NCBI GenBank assembly: GCA_947568835.1
Contig: OX387609.1
Location: 13,509,708-13,573,707, forward strand
Direction of reading: 5' to 3'
Length of the DNA stretch: 64,000 nucleotides
Origin: Protonemura montana
Lineage: Eukaryota > Arthropoda > Insecta > Plecoptera > Nemouridae
Below, in pieces: positions 1 to 11,600 of this stretch; within the stretch, counting starts at the first letter, position 1; every line of letters begins with the position of its first letter. A model generated the notes under the pieces. It saw nothing but the letters and a program-made list of their open reading frames with translations, had not been told where the DNA came from and made no database searches. The position numbers and the translations under genes are program-made.

Positions 1-349
1 GTTGAAAGTTGTGAAAATAACGAATTCGTAGACTGGACTCGATTTACATTCAAAACTATCGTGCCATTGGGTTTGTAGTTGGTCAGAGTACCAACGCTAA
101 TGTTGAGCATCCGGAGCCTTCAGCGTGTGGTTAAGGTCGTGGCCACTTGATGGCACTTTTGGCTGCACTTTAATACTAACTTTTTAACCTTCACGTAAAT
201 AGTTAAGACTAAAAATATCATTGCTTAATTTATCACATACCTATCCTACCTGTACCCTATCTATCCCTGTCATCCAGTCCTGTCTAGCCCTGTCATCCAG
301 CCCTACCCAGCCCTATGTACAGCCCTACGTACTTCCTATGTAAAATTAC
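1..349. other. IST1 intron 5 (start), no gene seen
   Basis: This is non-coding sequence downstream of the exon 5 donor (minus GTAATT at 344-349). Around 245-335 there are degenerate CCTGT/CCCTA-rich short repeats. Around 61-110 a segment resembles the 53-bp unit of the array at 35990-36565. No reading frame resembling the missing IST1 C-terminus was found. Confidence 0.6.
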
Positions 350-3300
350 CTGGTTGTTGTCAGCATGCAAGTCAGGGGGGAAGAAAGCACTGCTGTAGGG
401 AGGAGGGGGAGCCTCCTCCTCCAGCGGCTGATGCCCGCCGGCAATCTTTAACAAACCGTTAGCACCATTAGTTGGGAGTTAACAATCCGTAACCTGTCAA
501 TCGCTTTAACCCGTGGTCGTCGTCAGTGGGAATACGTTTTCTAACTTTTAAAATCGCTGTGCAACTTTATTGGGATAAATATGTTTAACTACAGAGCATC
601 AGTGGGAAGTATATATGTTCAACTACAGAGCATCAGTGGGAAGTATATATGTTCAACTACAGAGCATCAGTGGGAAGTATATATGTTCAACTACAGAGCA
701 TCAGTGGGAAGTATATATGTTCAACTACAGAGCATCAGTGGGAAGTATATATGTTCAACTACAGTGCATCAATGGGAAGTATATATGTTCAACTACAGAG
801 CATTAGTGGGAAGTATATATGTTTAACTACAGAGCATCAGTGGGAAGTATATATGTTCAACTACAGAGCATCATTGGGAAGTATATATGTTCAACTACAG
901 AGCATCAGTGGGAAGTATATATGTTCAACTACAGAGCATCAGTGGGAAGTATATATGTTCAACTACAGAGCATCAGTGGGAAGTATATATGTTCAACTAC
1001 AGAGCATCAGTGGGAAGTATATATGTTCAACTACAGAGCATCAGTGGGAAGTATATATGTTCAACTACAGAGCATCAGTGGGAAGTATATATGTTCAACT
1101 ACAGAGCATCAGTGGGAAGTATATATGTTCAACTACAGAGCATCAGTGGGAAGTATATATGTTCAACTATAAAGCATCAGTGGGAAGTATATATGTTCGA
1201 CTACAGAGCATCAGTGGGAATTATATATGTTCAACTACAGAGCATCAGTGGGAAGTATATATGTTCAACTACAGAGCATCAGTGGGAAGTATATATGTTC
1301 AACTACAGAGCATCAGTGGGAAGTATGCCATTGGGTTAACAGGTTTAGTCAGAGTCACAGCGCTAGTGTTAGCAAGCAGTAAAGTGACGTAGCTTTATCT
1401 TCCTACCATCACATTGGGATTGTTAAGCGGCTTGTATCCTCCGCTAGGACTCTCGGGGCTTCCAGGAGGAATGTTGTACGACAACGCCACATTGGCACTG
1501 TTGGCGCCACTGGGTCCGAAGTTGGCGCCACTGGGTTTGGTCTCGGAGCCGTTGGGGTTAATTGGAGGTGAGATGAACCCGCCGATGGCTCCACCCGATG
1601 GCTTCGAACTCTGTCGACAAATGCATAATGGTAAACAGCAAGCAGAGCAGAGCAGAGCTTTGCTAAGGAAGACTGGCTTCTTACCGGGTAGTTGAAAGGC
1701 TGTGGATGACTCTGGGGTGGCATGGGAGGCAGTGGGAAGCCAACAAAGCCAGGCTGGGGGGCAGCAAACCCTCCGCCCCCACCACCACTGCCGCCGCCTC
1801 CGAGGTTGTTTTTGCAGTTGTCAGGGTCGTCCAAGTCCAGCAGCATGGCGTCCAGTCCCAGAGATTGGTTGTCCTCACGCATCACCTGAATGTAGGTACA
1901 TGCTGTAATTGCTACTTGTACGATCATTGCTCTCTCATGTGGACAATTTCATGGAAATACTCCTCCCAGAGCTAAAAATTCAGGTGGAACTTCTTCGATT
2001 ACTACCCCCACTTAGACTATTTGATAACCCTGTTGCAGATTTAGGAAACTCACTTCTAGTTAGAATGCACCCTATCAGGGAAAAACCTCTGGGCCCAGGG
2101 GCGGTATGGACCATACAGCAATACACAGCAAGACATAGTTGAACCTTGCATGAATCCTTGCATGCATCCTTGCATGAACCCTTGCATGAATCCTTGCATG
2201 AAACCTTGCATGAATCCTTGCATGAATCCTTGCATGAATCCTTGCATGAATCCTTGCATGAATCCTTGTATGAATCCTTGCATGAATCCTTGCGTGAATC
2301 CTTGCATGAATCCTTGCATGAATCCTTGTATGAATCCTTGCATGAATCCTTGCATGAATCCTTGCATGAATCCTTGTATGAATCCTTGCATGAATCCTTG
2401 CGTGAATCCTTGCATGAATCCTTGCATGAATCCTTGTATGAATCCTTGCATGAATCCTTGCATGAAACCTTGCATCACAAGAAATGATGCCATCTTTATA
2501 CTGGTAAATTCTTATTCAAATCTGAGATTTTATGCCTATGTGAAATATCCACAACTTAACTCTGCGGTAATCTTTACTTAAGCCTGAGAAGACTTTGGTA
2601 GTTTATACGATGAAATGCTGGTCCATAACGCCAGTCAGAGATTTGAAGGATCACACGTTTACTGTCATAAGTCAGAAACGTCTGCCCTCGGTGCTTAATC
2701 CGTTACCGTAACGTGGAAAATGAACTAGGATCAAGTGGTTTACCTGTGGGTCGGGCTCGTACGTAATATTGTAGTTCTTGGCGATCTCGATGAGGTACTT
2801 CTCGACCAGAAGCTTCGGCGGAGCGTGAACATTCATCTTGTGCCGCAGCTTCTCGGAAATTGTCGACACAGATTCATCGCGGCACGCCTTTAAACGGGGA
2901 GCAAAACGTCAATCGATGCATGCTGCACGTCTATCTTTAAAGTTGTTGAAAATTTGTGTTTTAACCGCTTCAAATAACAGCTGCTCTAAGTTGCGAAGGG
3001 AAGTGGGAAGAAGTTCATGAAGCATTAAATTAACTCATCTTCGAATAATGTTACTGGAAGTCAGGTTATGTCACACACCTAACCTATCCATATAGCAGTA
3101 TCTACTGCCAGATATAGTAATAAAAGACGGCTACAAATGTGGAAATAGTTTAGAAACAGTCCGTGGATGAGGAGCTTCCTAGTAATTACGTTATATTCTA
3201 TTGAAAACAAAAACAGAGCTATTGAGTTTATGTTTTTGTGAACTTTCATGCAACATTAATTAATTTCATTATTCTTCCAGTATAATTTCTTTGCATTTGA

Positions 3301-3910
3301 ACTTGCTTAGCTGTTATTTAGGTAATTAATTATCATTTTAATGCAATCCAAATTGATAAGCCTACTTAGAACCTTCCACCAACTCTTAACAATTATACAT
3401 TGCCTAGTAAAAGCTCAGAAAAAGGGTAAAAGCTTAGTCGAATTTAAAGCTAGGGACTAACTACTGCTATTAGAGGGTAACACATTAGGTTAAACTCAAA
3501 ACACATACCTCAGCGTAAGGTTTGCCATATTTTGCAGTCAGCATATCGCTGATAACTTTCATCTCCTGAATGTCTGCCTGAATTCGTGGCGACACCCAAA
3601 GAATGCTCGAGATAGGTTCCGCCAACCCGTCGTCCAACGTCTTCATCTGCTGAATCAGCCCAAACCTCGCCAGCAATAGATCGCAATACATTTCAACACA
3701 TTCAAATGCCTCAACCAAATAATCCTCTCGGATGATATGCTCAACGCGAATTTTTGCTCGCTCATATTTGCCTGCAGCAATGTAATCAGCTATCTCTTTC
3801 CTTGCCTTTTGAGCAAGTTCTGTTTTCTTTTTCTCCAAAAGCTTCAGCCTGTTGATGGCCAATCTTAGATGGGTTTTCAATTTAGTGTAATTTGTGCCGC
3901 TGGAAAACAT
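350..3910 (-). CDS. IST1: IST1 homolog, ESCRT-III-associated protein (3'-partial, 5 exons seen)
   Basis: IST1 binds CHMP1-type ESCRT-III subunits and the VPS4 ATPase on endosomes and at the midbody, acting in cargo sorting and abscission. Exons on the minus strand: 3910-3509, 2887-2744, 1885-1685, 1610-1407 and 427-350. All junctions are GT-AG and phase 0, giving 343 residues so far. Residues 1-182 (exons 1-2) form the IST1 helical domain; the stretch RLKLLEKKKTELAQKARKE and the block LVEKYLIEIAKNY are nearly identical to the human protein as I remember it. Exons 3-5 encode a Gly/Pro/Ser-rich linker; exon 5 has the Pro-Pro-Pro-Pro-Tyr stretch that precedes the C-terminal MIT-interacting motifs in the family. 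Those motifs are not visible, so the gene continues off the left edge. Reading through the exon 4 donor would give a stop at 1395, but exon 5 favours splicing. Start: ATG at 3908-3910. Confidence 0.93.
577..1326. repeat. 34-bp minisatellite, about 22 copies, IST1 intron 4
   Basis: The unit is about TTCAACTACAGAGCATCAG followed by TGGGAAGTATATATG. Copies are near identical with scattered substitutions. The period is not a multiple of three and the unit has no stop in any plus frame, so long open frames appear in all three; they are repeat artefacts. The right edge runs into a single copy of the 53-bp unit seen at 35990-36565, here in reverse. Confidence 0.97.
2144..2476. repeat. 12-bp minisatellite GAATCCTTGCAT, about 27 copies, IST1 intron 2
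   Basis: A tandem 12-mer with a few variants (GTAT, GCGT and AAACC forms). Because 12 is a multiple of three it yields repetitive open frames on both strands, such as Met-Asn-Pro-Cys repeats. It lies wholly between IST1 exons 3 and 2, so it is intronic. Confidence 0.97.
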
Positions 3911-5661
3911 CTTTCTAATGTTCTCAGTCTTATCAACACGTCTTAACTAAAATATTTACGCAAAGAATTTAGGATTACCAAATGTGAATCACCGATGTGA
4001 CATTGACGTTTCGGTTTAACTAAGCTGCCATTAACAGGTGTTGCGATTGCAGCGCTTATAATAAAGGATATTTGCGGCCGTTGTCTGCATTTGTTTTGTA
4101 GCGGGGAGCACGAAAATGGCTTCTTCACTGTAATTTCCCCACATGTGTGGGAATGCACAGGGTGATTATTATTATAAGCACATTTGTCTCGTTAAGATTC
4201 GATAACTTGTAAAGTAAAACTCCTTCATGAAAACTTCTTCATGTCACCCAATAAGTAGGCTGGAAAATGTAGGAAAAGTATCAATGTTGCATCCGGGCAT
4301 AAATACAGTTATTTTTATAAATTATTTTCTTGTCTGCTTTGTCATTGGCATTGGTATCATTGATTTGCATCACTGTTCACACCAAGATTAGTTTAACTTA
4401 CCTCCATCTCTACTCATCTTACTTCATACTTATTATAAAAAACAGGGGTCCGTCTTCAAACTACAGGATAGGGATCTTTGATAGGGATCATCTACATCTG
4501 TCATTCAAGACTAATCTTCTGAACTATCTGCATATTTCTTTGAGTGTTACTTCAAGTAAACAAGTAATATCTACGATGATAATTTTTGACGGACAGCGAA
4601 CAGGGAAGAAACTTGGCAAATATTAAAACCACCATGAATTCCATATCTGAACACGTACATTTATTTCATCAAAAAAAAAAAACCTGATTTGATAATCTAT
4701 CAGAAGACCCGCACAATTCCTCGTCCACTCGTGGCAACTGCTAAACAATTAGACAACACTTTTGAAACAAATGTCATCAACACATTCAAAACATTGTTGA
4801 TATTCATTCAATTAAAAAGTCCTTCTCCCCCAATCCTGGTCTGATTTTCAGCCAATCCTAGTTTGGATAGCTTGTACATGCACAGAGAAACCAGCAATAG
4901 AAACCATAACCTAATTGCATCTAGCATTTAGGGAACAGTAATTTTGATCCCTAAGATGTTGTTAGGAGTTACAAAAATCTGGACATTCTAGGTAAAAAAA
5001 GTTCAACAACCTTACAAAAAGGCTGAGATATTAAGAAAACACAATGGAACCACGTGTTTTTTTGAAGTTACCAACTATATATTTTGATACCCAGTCAGGT
5101 AGAACGGACCAAGCTTGGCCAATGAAGTCATTCAAATCTCTGAAAGACTAGAACCAAAACAGAAACTTTTTACGAAACAAATTTGTCTTTTAATACTAAT
5201 TACAGGACACAATCTGTTATAGTCCAGTCACGCCCGAGTTCCCGGAACGGACTTTATGTCCAGAGAAAGTTTTCCAAGCTCGGATTTATTCCTAAAACAG
5301 TCACGAGGTAAAAATGTTCTAGGATCCCGACTCTCTGCGATCTCATCCCGGATAGATTCATCGCTGGCAAACTCAAAACAAAGTCTGCGACAAACACAGT
5401 GACACACCACCAAGCCGTGACTAACGCTAGCTCTCGTAACTCGATGGGATAGCGAACCACTGGCGGATCAAATCAGATCGTAAGCTGTCAAATTCAGCCG
5501 AGTCTGACCAAAGCAAGAGTCCAGCAACGTTAAGTGCCGAAGCCATCGGCCAGTGCTCGGTCATCGGAAACAAATCAAGCAGGCGGCCTCAAGGTTCCGA
5601 TCGAGAACACAAGTCGGGTTTCAAGTTGTATGGCTCTAGTTTGTTGGCTTGTGTTTCGACG
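3911..5661. other. Intergenic: IST1 promoter side and SRRM1 3' UTR
   Basis: IST1 starts at 3910 and SRRM1 stops at 5662, both on the minus strand, so this interval holds the IST1 upstream region and the SRRM1 3' UTR. A minus-strand AATAAA at 5285-5290, about 375 nt past the SRRM1 stop, is a plausible poly(A) signal. The rest is A+T-rich without a convincing gene. Confidence 0.5.
5285..5290 (-). terminator. Candidate SRRM1 poly(A) signal AATAAA
   Basis: This is a canonical hexamer on the coding strand about 375 nt after the SRRM1 stop codon. Cleavage site and 3' UTR length cannot be seen from sequence alone. Confidence 0.4.
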
Positions 5662-8600
5662 CTACTTCGAGTCGCCGCTTGCCGAACGGTCCGTACGCTT
5701 CATGGAACGCAGAGCTCGTTCGCGCAGTCGTCGCTCCAGCTCCTCTGTAGGCTCCGCCCCACTGCCGGAATCCTGGACACAGCCAATGACAACGTCAAGA
5801 TCTTGTCTTGTCGGTCAGGTTCGTCAAACACTGCTCAGGCCGGATCGCATTTCATAAAGCATCTAATTTCGACTAAACTCATGCCAAACAACAGAGTAAA
5901 TGATAACTAAATATTGAAATTATGAACAAACTGGCTCAGTTTATTTCACAAGCAATGTCCCTTCAAAAGCTCCGAGGAATCAAACCTCCGTCTTCTAGTT
6001 ATCAGAATCAAACTGACAATTCTGGTCTTAAATTGTCAACCTTGAGCCAGATAATCCATTCCAATTCCCAAAGCAATTCGGAGATCTTGGTTCAATACCC
6101 TGGCTAGGCAGACTCTGCTGAGAGACCTCTAATGTAACCTGAACACTCTTGAGGTGGGATTGTTGGAGGTGCCAATGAACTGTGTTAGTTGTTTGTAAGC
6201 CTAGCCAGTTTATTCCGAACAGAACGCCTAGACACGACTATGACCGTTGGGTGTTTAGGTTAAAGTTAGAGAGAAATCATTGGTGTTTAACTTTCTGCTG
6301 AGCAAACGAGGCCGGCAACACGTAGTAATGGTGGTGAGCACCCAATGGCGCTGGCTGCCGTCTTTTTAATAAACCTCTACAATTAAATAATTACAACTCA
6401 AAATATCGATACATTTTTGTTGAGTTTATCATTAATACAGATTAATTGAGTGTAAACCAGACTCAAATGCAAAAAATCTGCGAGAAAGTGGCATCCACCA
6501 TTTTGTCAGTAAAGCAGTCGTTTGGCGGCCATCTTTCGTGCAGTCAGTCCAACATGAGCGTGTTCTCTCCAACTATAACCTAGACACTTAACGGTACGAA
6601 GCTAATGAAGGATTGGACGTACAAAGCGTGCATCGTGCAAATGCTATTCTCGCGAAGGAACGGAATCCGACGAATCACTCACGTCGCTGTCCTTGGCCTT
6701 GCGGTGCTTCTTCTGTTTGCGGTGCTTCTTGTGCTTGCGGTGCTTCTTGTGCTTCTTGTCGCGCTGTTTCTTCTTCTTTTCTCCGTCAGCGCCGCTCTCC
6801 TACAACAAGAGCAACCGTTCAGGATCTGACATCTGTAACGTCTCGATATCTCGGAGTTGCTGTAACTGTCACTAGTTTGATAGCGTTTCATTGCTGCCAC
6901 CAGAGACCCCCGTGTCTCGAAGAAGTGAAGGGTTGAACGGACGAAGGCGAGTGGAGATTGACGGCGTGTGGACCGTTTTGTAAGGAAAATACTGGAGGGG
7001 AGATTACTCTTACCCAGTCACGTTTGCAGACATAGCGGAAGTTAATCGTAGTTTATTATTTATGATGAATAGAACAATGAAATAGAAATTTAGATGGTAG
7101 CCTGGGCGGTGGTGCCACTGAGCCACTGCTCTTCGAGGGATTGCTTTAACGCCTTACTCTGTTGGCTTTGATGGGGATACCACTGCATCAACCCAAGCTC
7201 TATCAGGCCATCGGTGTCACAGACTACACGGACTTCTTGGCCATTAAACACGGTCTATTATACTCTCTTTTCAAAGATTGAGGGGGTAATATTGTGGTAC
7301 ACATGCGGGGTTGTGTGGTTGTTGGCTAGATTTAAGATGTGTTCTGAGAAATGCTCTGGGAGAAGGCTGGATAGTCAGTTCACATAAGAGAATGATAAGA
7401 AGTTTCAAGAAAGTCCCTAACAAAGGTGGGAGGTCGGTAAGGTGACAAATGAGGGAAGATCCACTAGCACTTAATAAAGCACTTTCATTGCTGGTAACAA
7501 GAATTGGCAAGAAACACAAGCATTTGAAAGTTGACACTAGATTAGATCGCTTGGTCATTCTGGACAGAAATATTACTCTAAGAACATGGAAAATATTTCC
7601 ACACATAATTTGTTTGTTAGTAAAAATTGCCAATTAGTTTGGAGTCAAATTTACAAAAATACAAAATATGTTAAATTTTGAATTCAGATTGATCCTTATT
7701 ATTCTAGTTAGATAGATGCATTCAGGATGCCAGAACAAGGTAATCGTTTTAATTATGCTCTTACCTTTGAAAAAGTAACAGGTACAAGTTACGAAACGTT
7801 GGGAAATGTTGTCCTATACTTAGCATTCAAAACCCAGTTCAAATAGTTTAAGTCAGTATTGCAAAGACTTTGAGTCAACTCACCCCATCTGCCTCTGAGT
7901 CTGAACTCGACTCCTTCTTCTTCTTCTTCGGCTTCTTCTTGAGCTTGGCATCCGCATCGGAGTCAGCAGAGTCCTCGGAACCAGAGCTGGCCGCGGGCTT
8001 CTTCTGTGGGAGAAAAGTCAAGAGCTCAAAGCATGCTCCCAGCAACGGAACTGACCAACGAAGAGTCACTTGCAGTGTTTAACGACACATTGTTTTAACA
8101 ACGACCCTCCGACCCAGCTATTTTAAAAGTTGGTAAACTTATTCTCACCAACCACGACTAGGGGTTAAGATCAACCTTAGCAAGCCTAGAAGGGATGAGA
8201 AACCCAGAACAGTTCAGGACTGGGACAAAGCCCGTAAGGTAAGTACTTACATCAGGTTTCGTTGGCGTCTTCTTCTTAGCGGCTGGAACCGCAGCCGCAT
8301 CTGGCTTGCGTTTCTTGGTGGGCGGAGGTGAGGGGACGGCTTCATCAGGGACGGCCGAGCGCGACCGTCGTTTGCCCCCCTTAGCGGCGGGGGCCGGCGC
8401 AGGACTTACGCTGCTCTTTCTGTAAGCAGACAAGGAGATACATTAGCGTCATGTGTCCGCTGGGACATAGGGCCAAGCTAAAACACAAGATTACTATTCT
8501 GTATAAATGAATTAAATCCACTTCCTTACCCTTTCCATGATCTATCCCTAGAAAACTCACATCCTTTAACTTGGCACTAGTTTTCTTAAAATACTCTTTG

Positions 8601-11600
8601 CAAATAAGTATTGATTGCCAAGTCAAGCTGTTTTGTTAAGTGTACTAAAATACATTCAAAGATGACAGAAATATGACCCCATAAACAAGACATTACACTA
8701 CAATCAATCAATCAGTATCAATAATCAATCATATAGAGAAGAAAAAATTCAAAAAATTGGAGTAGAATTACATGCTTACAATAAGATTGCCATAAATTCA
8801 AGTTTAATTTTACTCGATGACTTATTCCATGAAGTAACGATCAGAGAGGTAGCGTAGGTTTTTAACCGTCTGTATGGGCACATAATCTAAAAACAGAGAA
8901 CTCGACAACGTCTCACTTCGTGAATCAGCCAAGAGCGTCCGCCATGTCTGTTAAAATAATGCTCTGTAATTGGTTCCATAAGCACAGAGTTGGAATAATT
9001 CAAAATTGTTAAATTCTATGCTTGTGCTTATTGCTATATCAATTGTGTGCAGTCCCATATGATAACCAAGTTTTAAGATCCTTGTGTGCTATGCTTGTGC
9101 TTATTGCTATGTCAATTGTGTGCAGTCCCATATGATAACCAAGTTTCAAGATCCTTGTGTGCTATGCTTGTGCTTATTGCTATGTCAATTGTGTGCAGTC
9201 CCATATCATAACCAAGTTTTAAGATCCTTGTGTGCTGTGCTTGTGCTTATTGCTATGTCAATTGTGTGCAGTCCTATATGATAACCAAGTTTTAAGATCT
9301 TTGTGTGCTATACTTGTGCTTATTGCTATGTCAATTGTGTGCAGTCCCATATGATAACCAAGTTTTAAGATTTTTTGTGTGCTATGCTTGTGCTTATTGC
9401 TATGTCAATTGTGTGCAGTCCCATTTGATAACCAAGTTTTAAGATCCTTGTGTGCTATGCTTGTGCTTATTGCTATGTCAATTGTGTGCAGTCCCATATG
9501 ATAACCAAGTTTTAAGATCCTTGTGCGCTATTCATGTTGTGTTGATTGTGTGCAGTCCCATATGATAACCAAGTTTTAAGATCTTTGTGTGCTAAGCACG
9601 TTGTGCTTATTGCTATGTCTATGTAATTCTAAGCTGTGCCGCGCCTACCTCTGTTTGCCATGCGAAGACGGAGAAGTCTTCCGCGTCTTGGTGCCAGGCG
9701 AAGCGCTTCTCTTGTCTACGCTGCCACTGCGTCGCCGCGTCTTCGTCTTCTCCACACTTTTGCTGCGACGCCGGGACTTATCCTTCTCCGGACTTCCGCT
9801 GCGACGTCGCGGCTTGGTCTTGTCCGGACTTTTGCTGCGACGCCCCGACTTGGGTTTCTCCGAGCTTTTGCTGCGACGTCGCGTCTTGGACTTATCCGCG
9901 CTTCCGCTACGACGTCGCGACTTGGTCTTTTCTTGACTTACGCTGCGACGCCGAGCTTTCGGCTTTTCGGGGCTTTTGCTGCAACGTCGTGGCTTATCCT
10001 TCTCCGGGCTGTTGGTGCGACGCCGCGACTTTGGCTTGTCTGAGCTGCCGCTGCGATGCCGTGGCTTGGTCTCTGCCCTCTTGTCCTTAGCCTGCAAGCA
10101 CATAAAGTGAGGTTACAGGAGGTCAAGACTCTGCAAGGAGTCTGTCCCCTTACGGAACAAGTTGTTGAAGACCTCGGCAAGGTTACTGAACTCACCCGCT
10201 GCTTCACTTTGTCTGCGTACGACGGTGGCGAAGCGGCTCGGTCGGGAGACTCTGAGTCAGAGTCGCTGGAATCTGACTCATCTGCAAGACAAACAAAAGT
10301 AAAACATGAACATACAACGTTCGCGGCACTGAGCGTGGACTTCTGGCCAACTTGGCCGTCCAATGATGAAAATGTTCAGCATTTTGATTGCTTTTAAACT
10401 CACATCTACTTGATGTAACCTTAGCTCTAGTTTTGACAAAAACTATTTGAACTGGGTTTTGAATGCTAAGTAAAGAACTAAATTTCCCAACGTTTCGTAA
10501 CTTGTGTGCCAGTTACTTTATGAAGGGTAAAAGAGGTCCTCTTGATAAAGTAACAGGTGCAAGTTACGAAACATTGTGAAATTTAGTTGCTCTTCACTTG
10601 GCATTCAAAACCCAGATCAAAAAGTTTTTGTCATGTTAAGAATTTGTTCAGCCATTTCGTAGTTTCATGACAACGGGTGAACAAATTTTAACAAAAATTC
10701 AATGAACAGAAATTACCGAAAGAGCACGCAGGTTCCCTTTCTAAAGAAAAATAAAAGATGGAAGAACAAAATAAACTATGCTCATCTACAACACAAAGCT
10801 TATTACAAGCAATTTTTTAGGAAAAATGAATCCTCACCTGCTCTCCCCGGAGCTTTGCCAGAAGAGTCGGAAGATGAGCTGTCCCGTCGTTCCCGCCATG
10901 AGGGCTTTGCCTTTGTGTTTTCCGGCTTCCGGTCGTCTGGCTTCCGGTCGTCTGGCTTCCGGTCGTCTGGCTTCCGGTCGTCTGGCTTCCGGTCGTCCGG
11001 CTTACGAGACTCGGGTTTCACAGCGTCTAGTTTCACTGCATCGGGCTTGGCGGCGTCTGGCTTGGCGGCGGAATCGGCCGACTTCTTGAAAGGGCTTGGA
11101 GTCCGGGACAAACTGCCGGGAGCCTGCTGGTATCATAAGTAGTTATATTAGATGGATGACCACCGGAGTTAAGCAACACTGCGCTGGGTCAGGTATTGGA
11201 TGGGTGACCATCATACACATGACCAGTTCTGTTTGTGAGAGAGGATGGAGCAATAAAGGTTAAGCCACACTGCTCTGGGTCAGGTATTGGATGGGTGACC
11301 ATCATGCACATGACCAATTCTGTTTGGGAGAGAGGATGAAGGGATGAAAGTTAAGCAACACTGCGCTGGGTCAGGTATTGGATGGGTGACCATCATACAC
11401 ATGACCAGTTCTGTTTGTGAGAGAGGTTGGAGGGATGAAAGTTAAGCAACACTGCGCAGGGTCAGGTATTGGATGGGTGACCATCATGCACATGACCAAT
11501 TCTGTTTGGGAGAGAGGTTGAAGGGATGAAAGTTAAGCAACACTGCGCTGGGTCAGGTATTGGATGGGTGACCATCATACACATGACCAGTTCTGTTTGT

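Noticed and set aside
581-1392. Five overlapping plus frames with MFNYRASVGSIYV-type repeats
   Set aside because: Artefact of the stop-free 34-bp unit; all lie in IST1 intron 4.
1395-1407. IST1 ending at the stop at 1395-1397
   Set aside because: The reading passes a good GT donor at 1406; exon 5 at 427-350 continues in phase with the family-like PPPPYSS linker.
2056-2581. Repeats MQGF (minus) and MNPC (plus) as possible secreted or structural proteins
   Set aside because: Encoded by the 12-bp array in IST1 intron 2, with no start context, conservation or splice links.
9016-9622. CRISPR-like or bacterial repeat array
   Set aside because: Repeats are directly contiguous 73-bp units without distinct spacers, in an animal intron.
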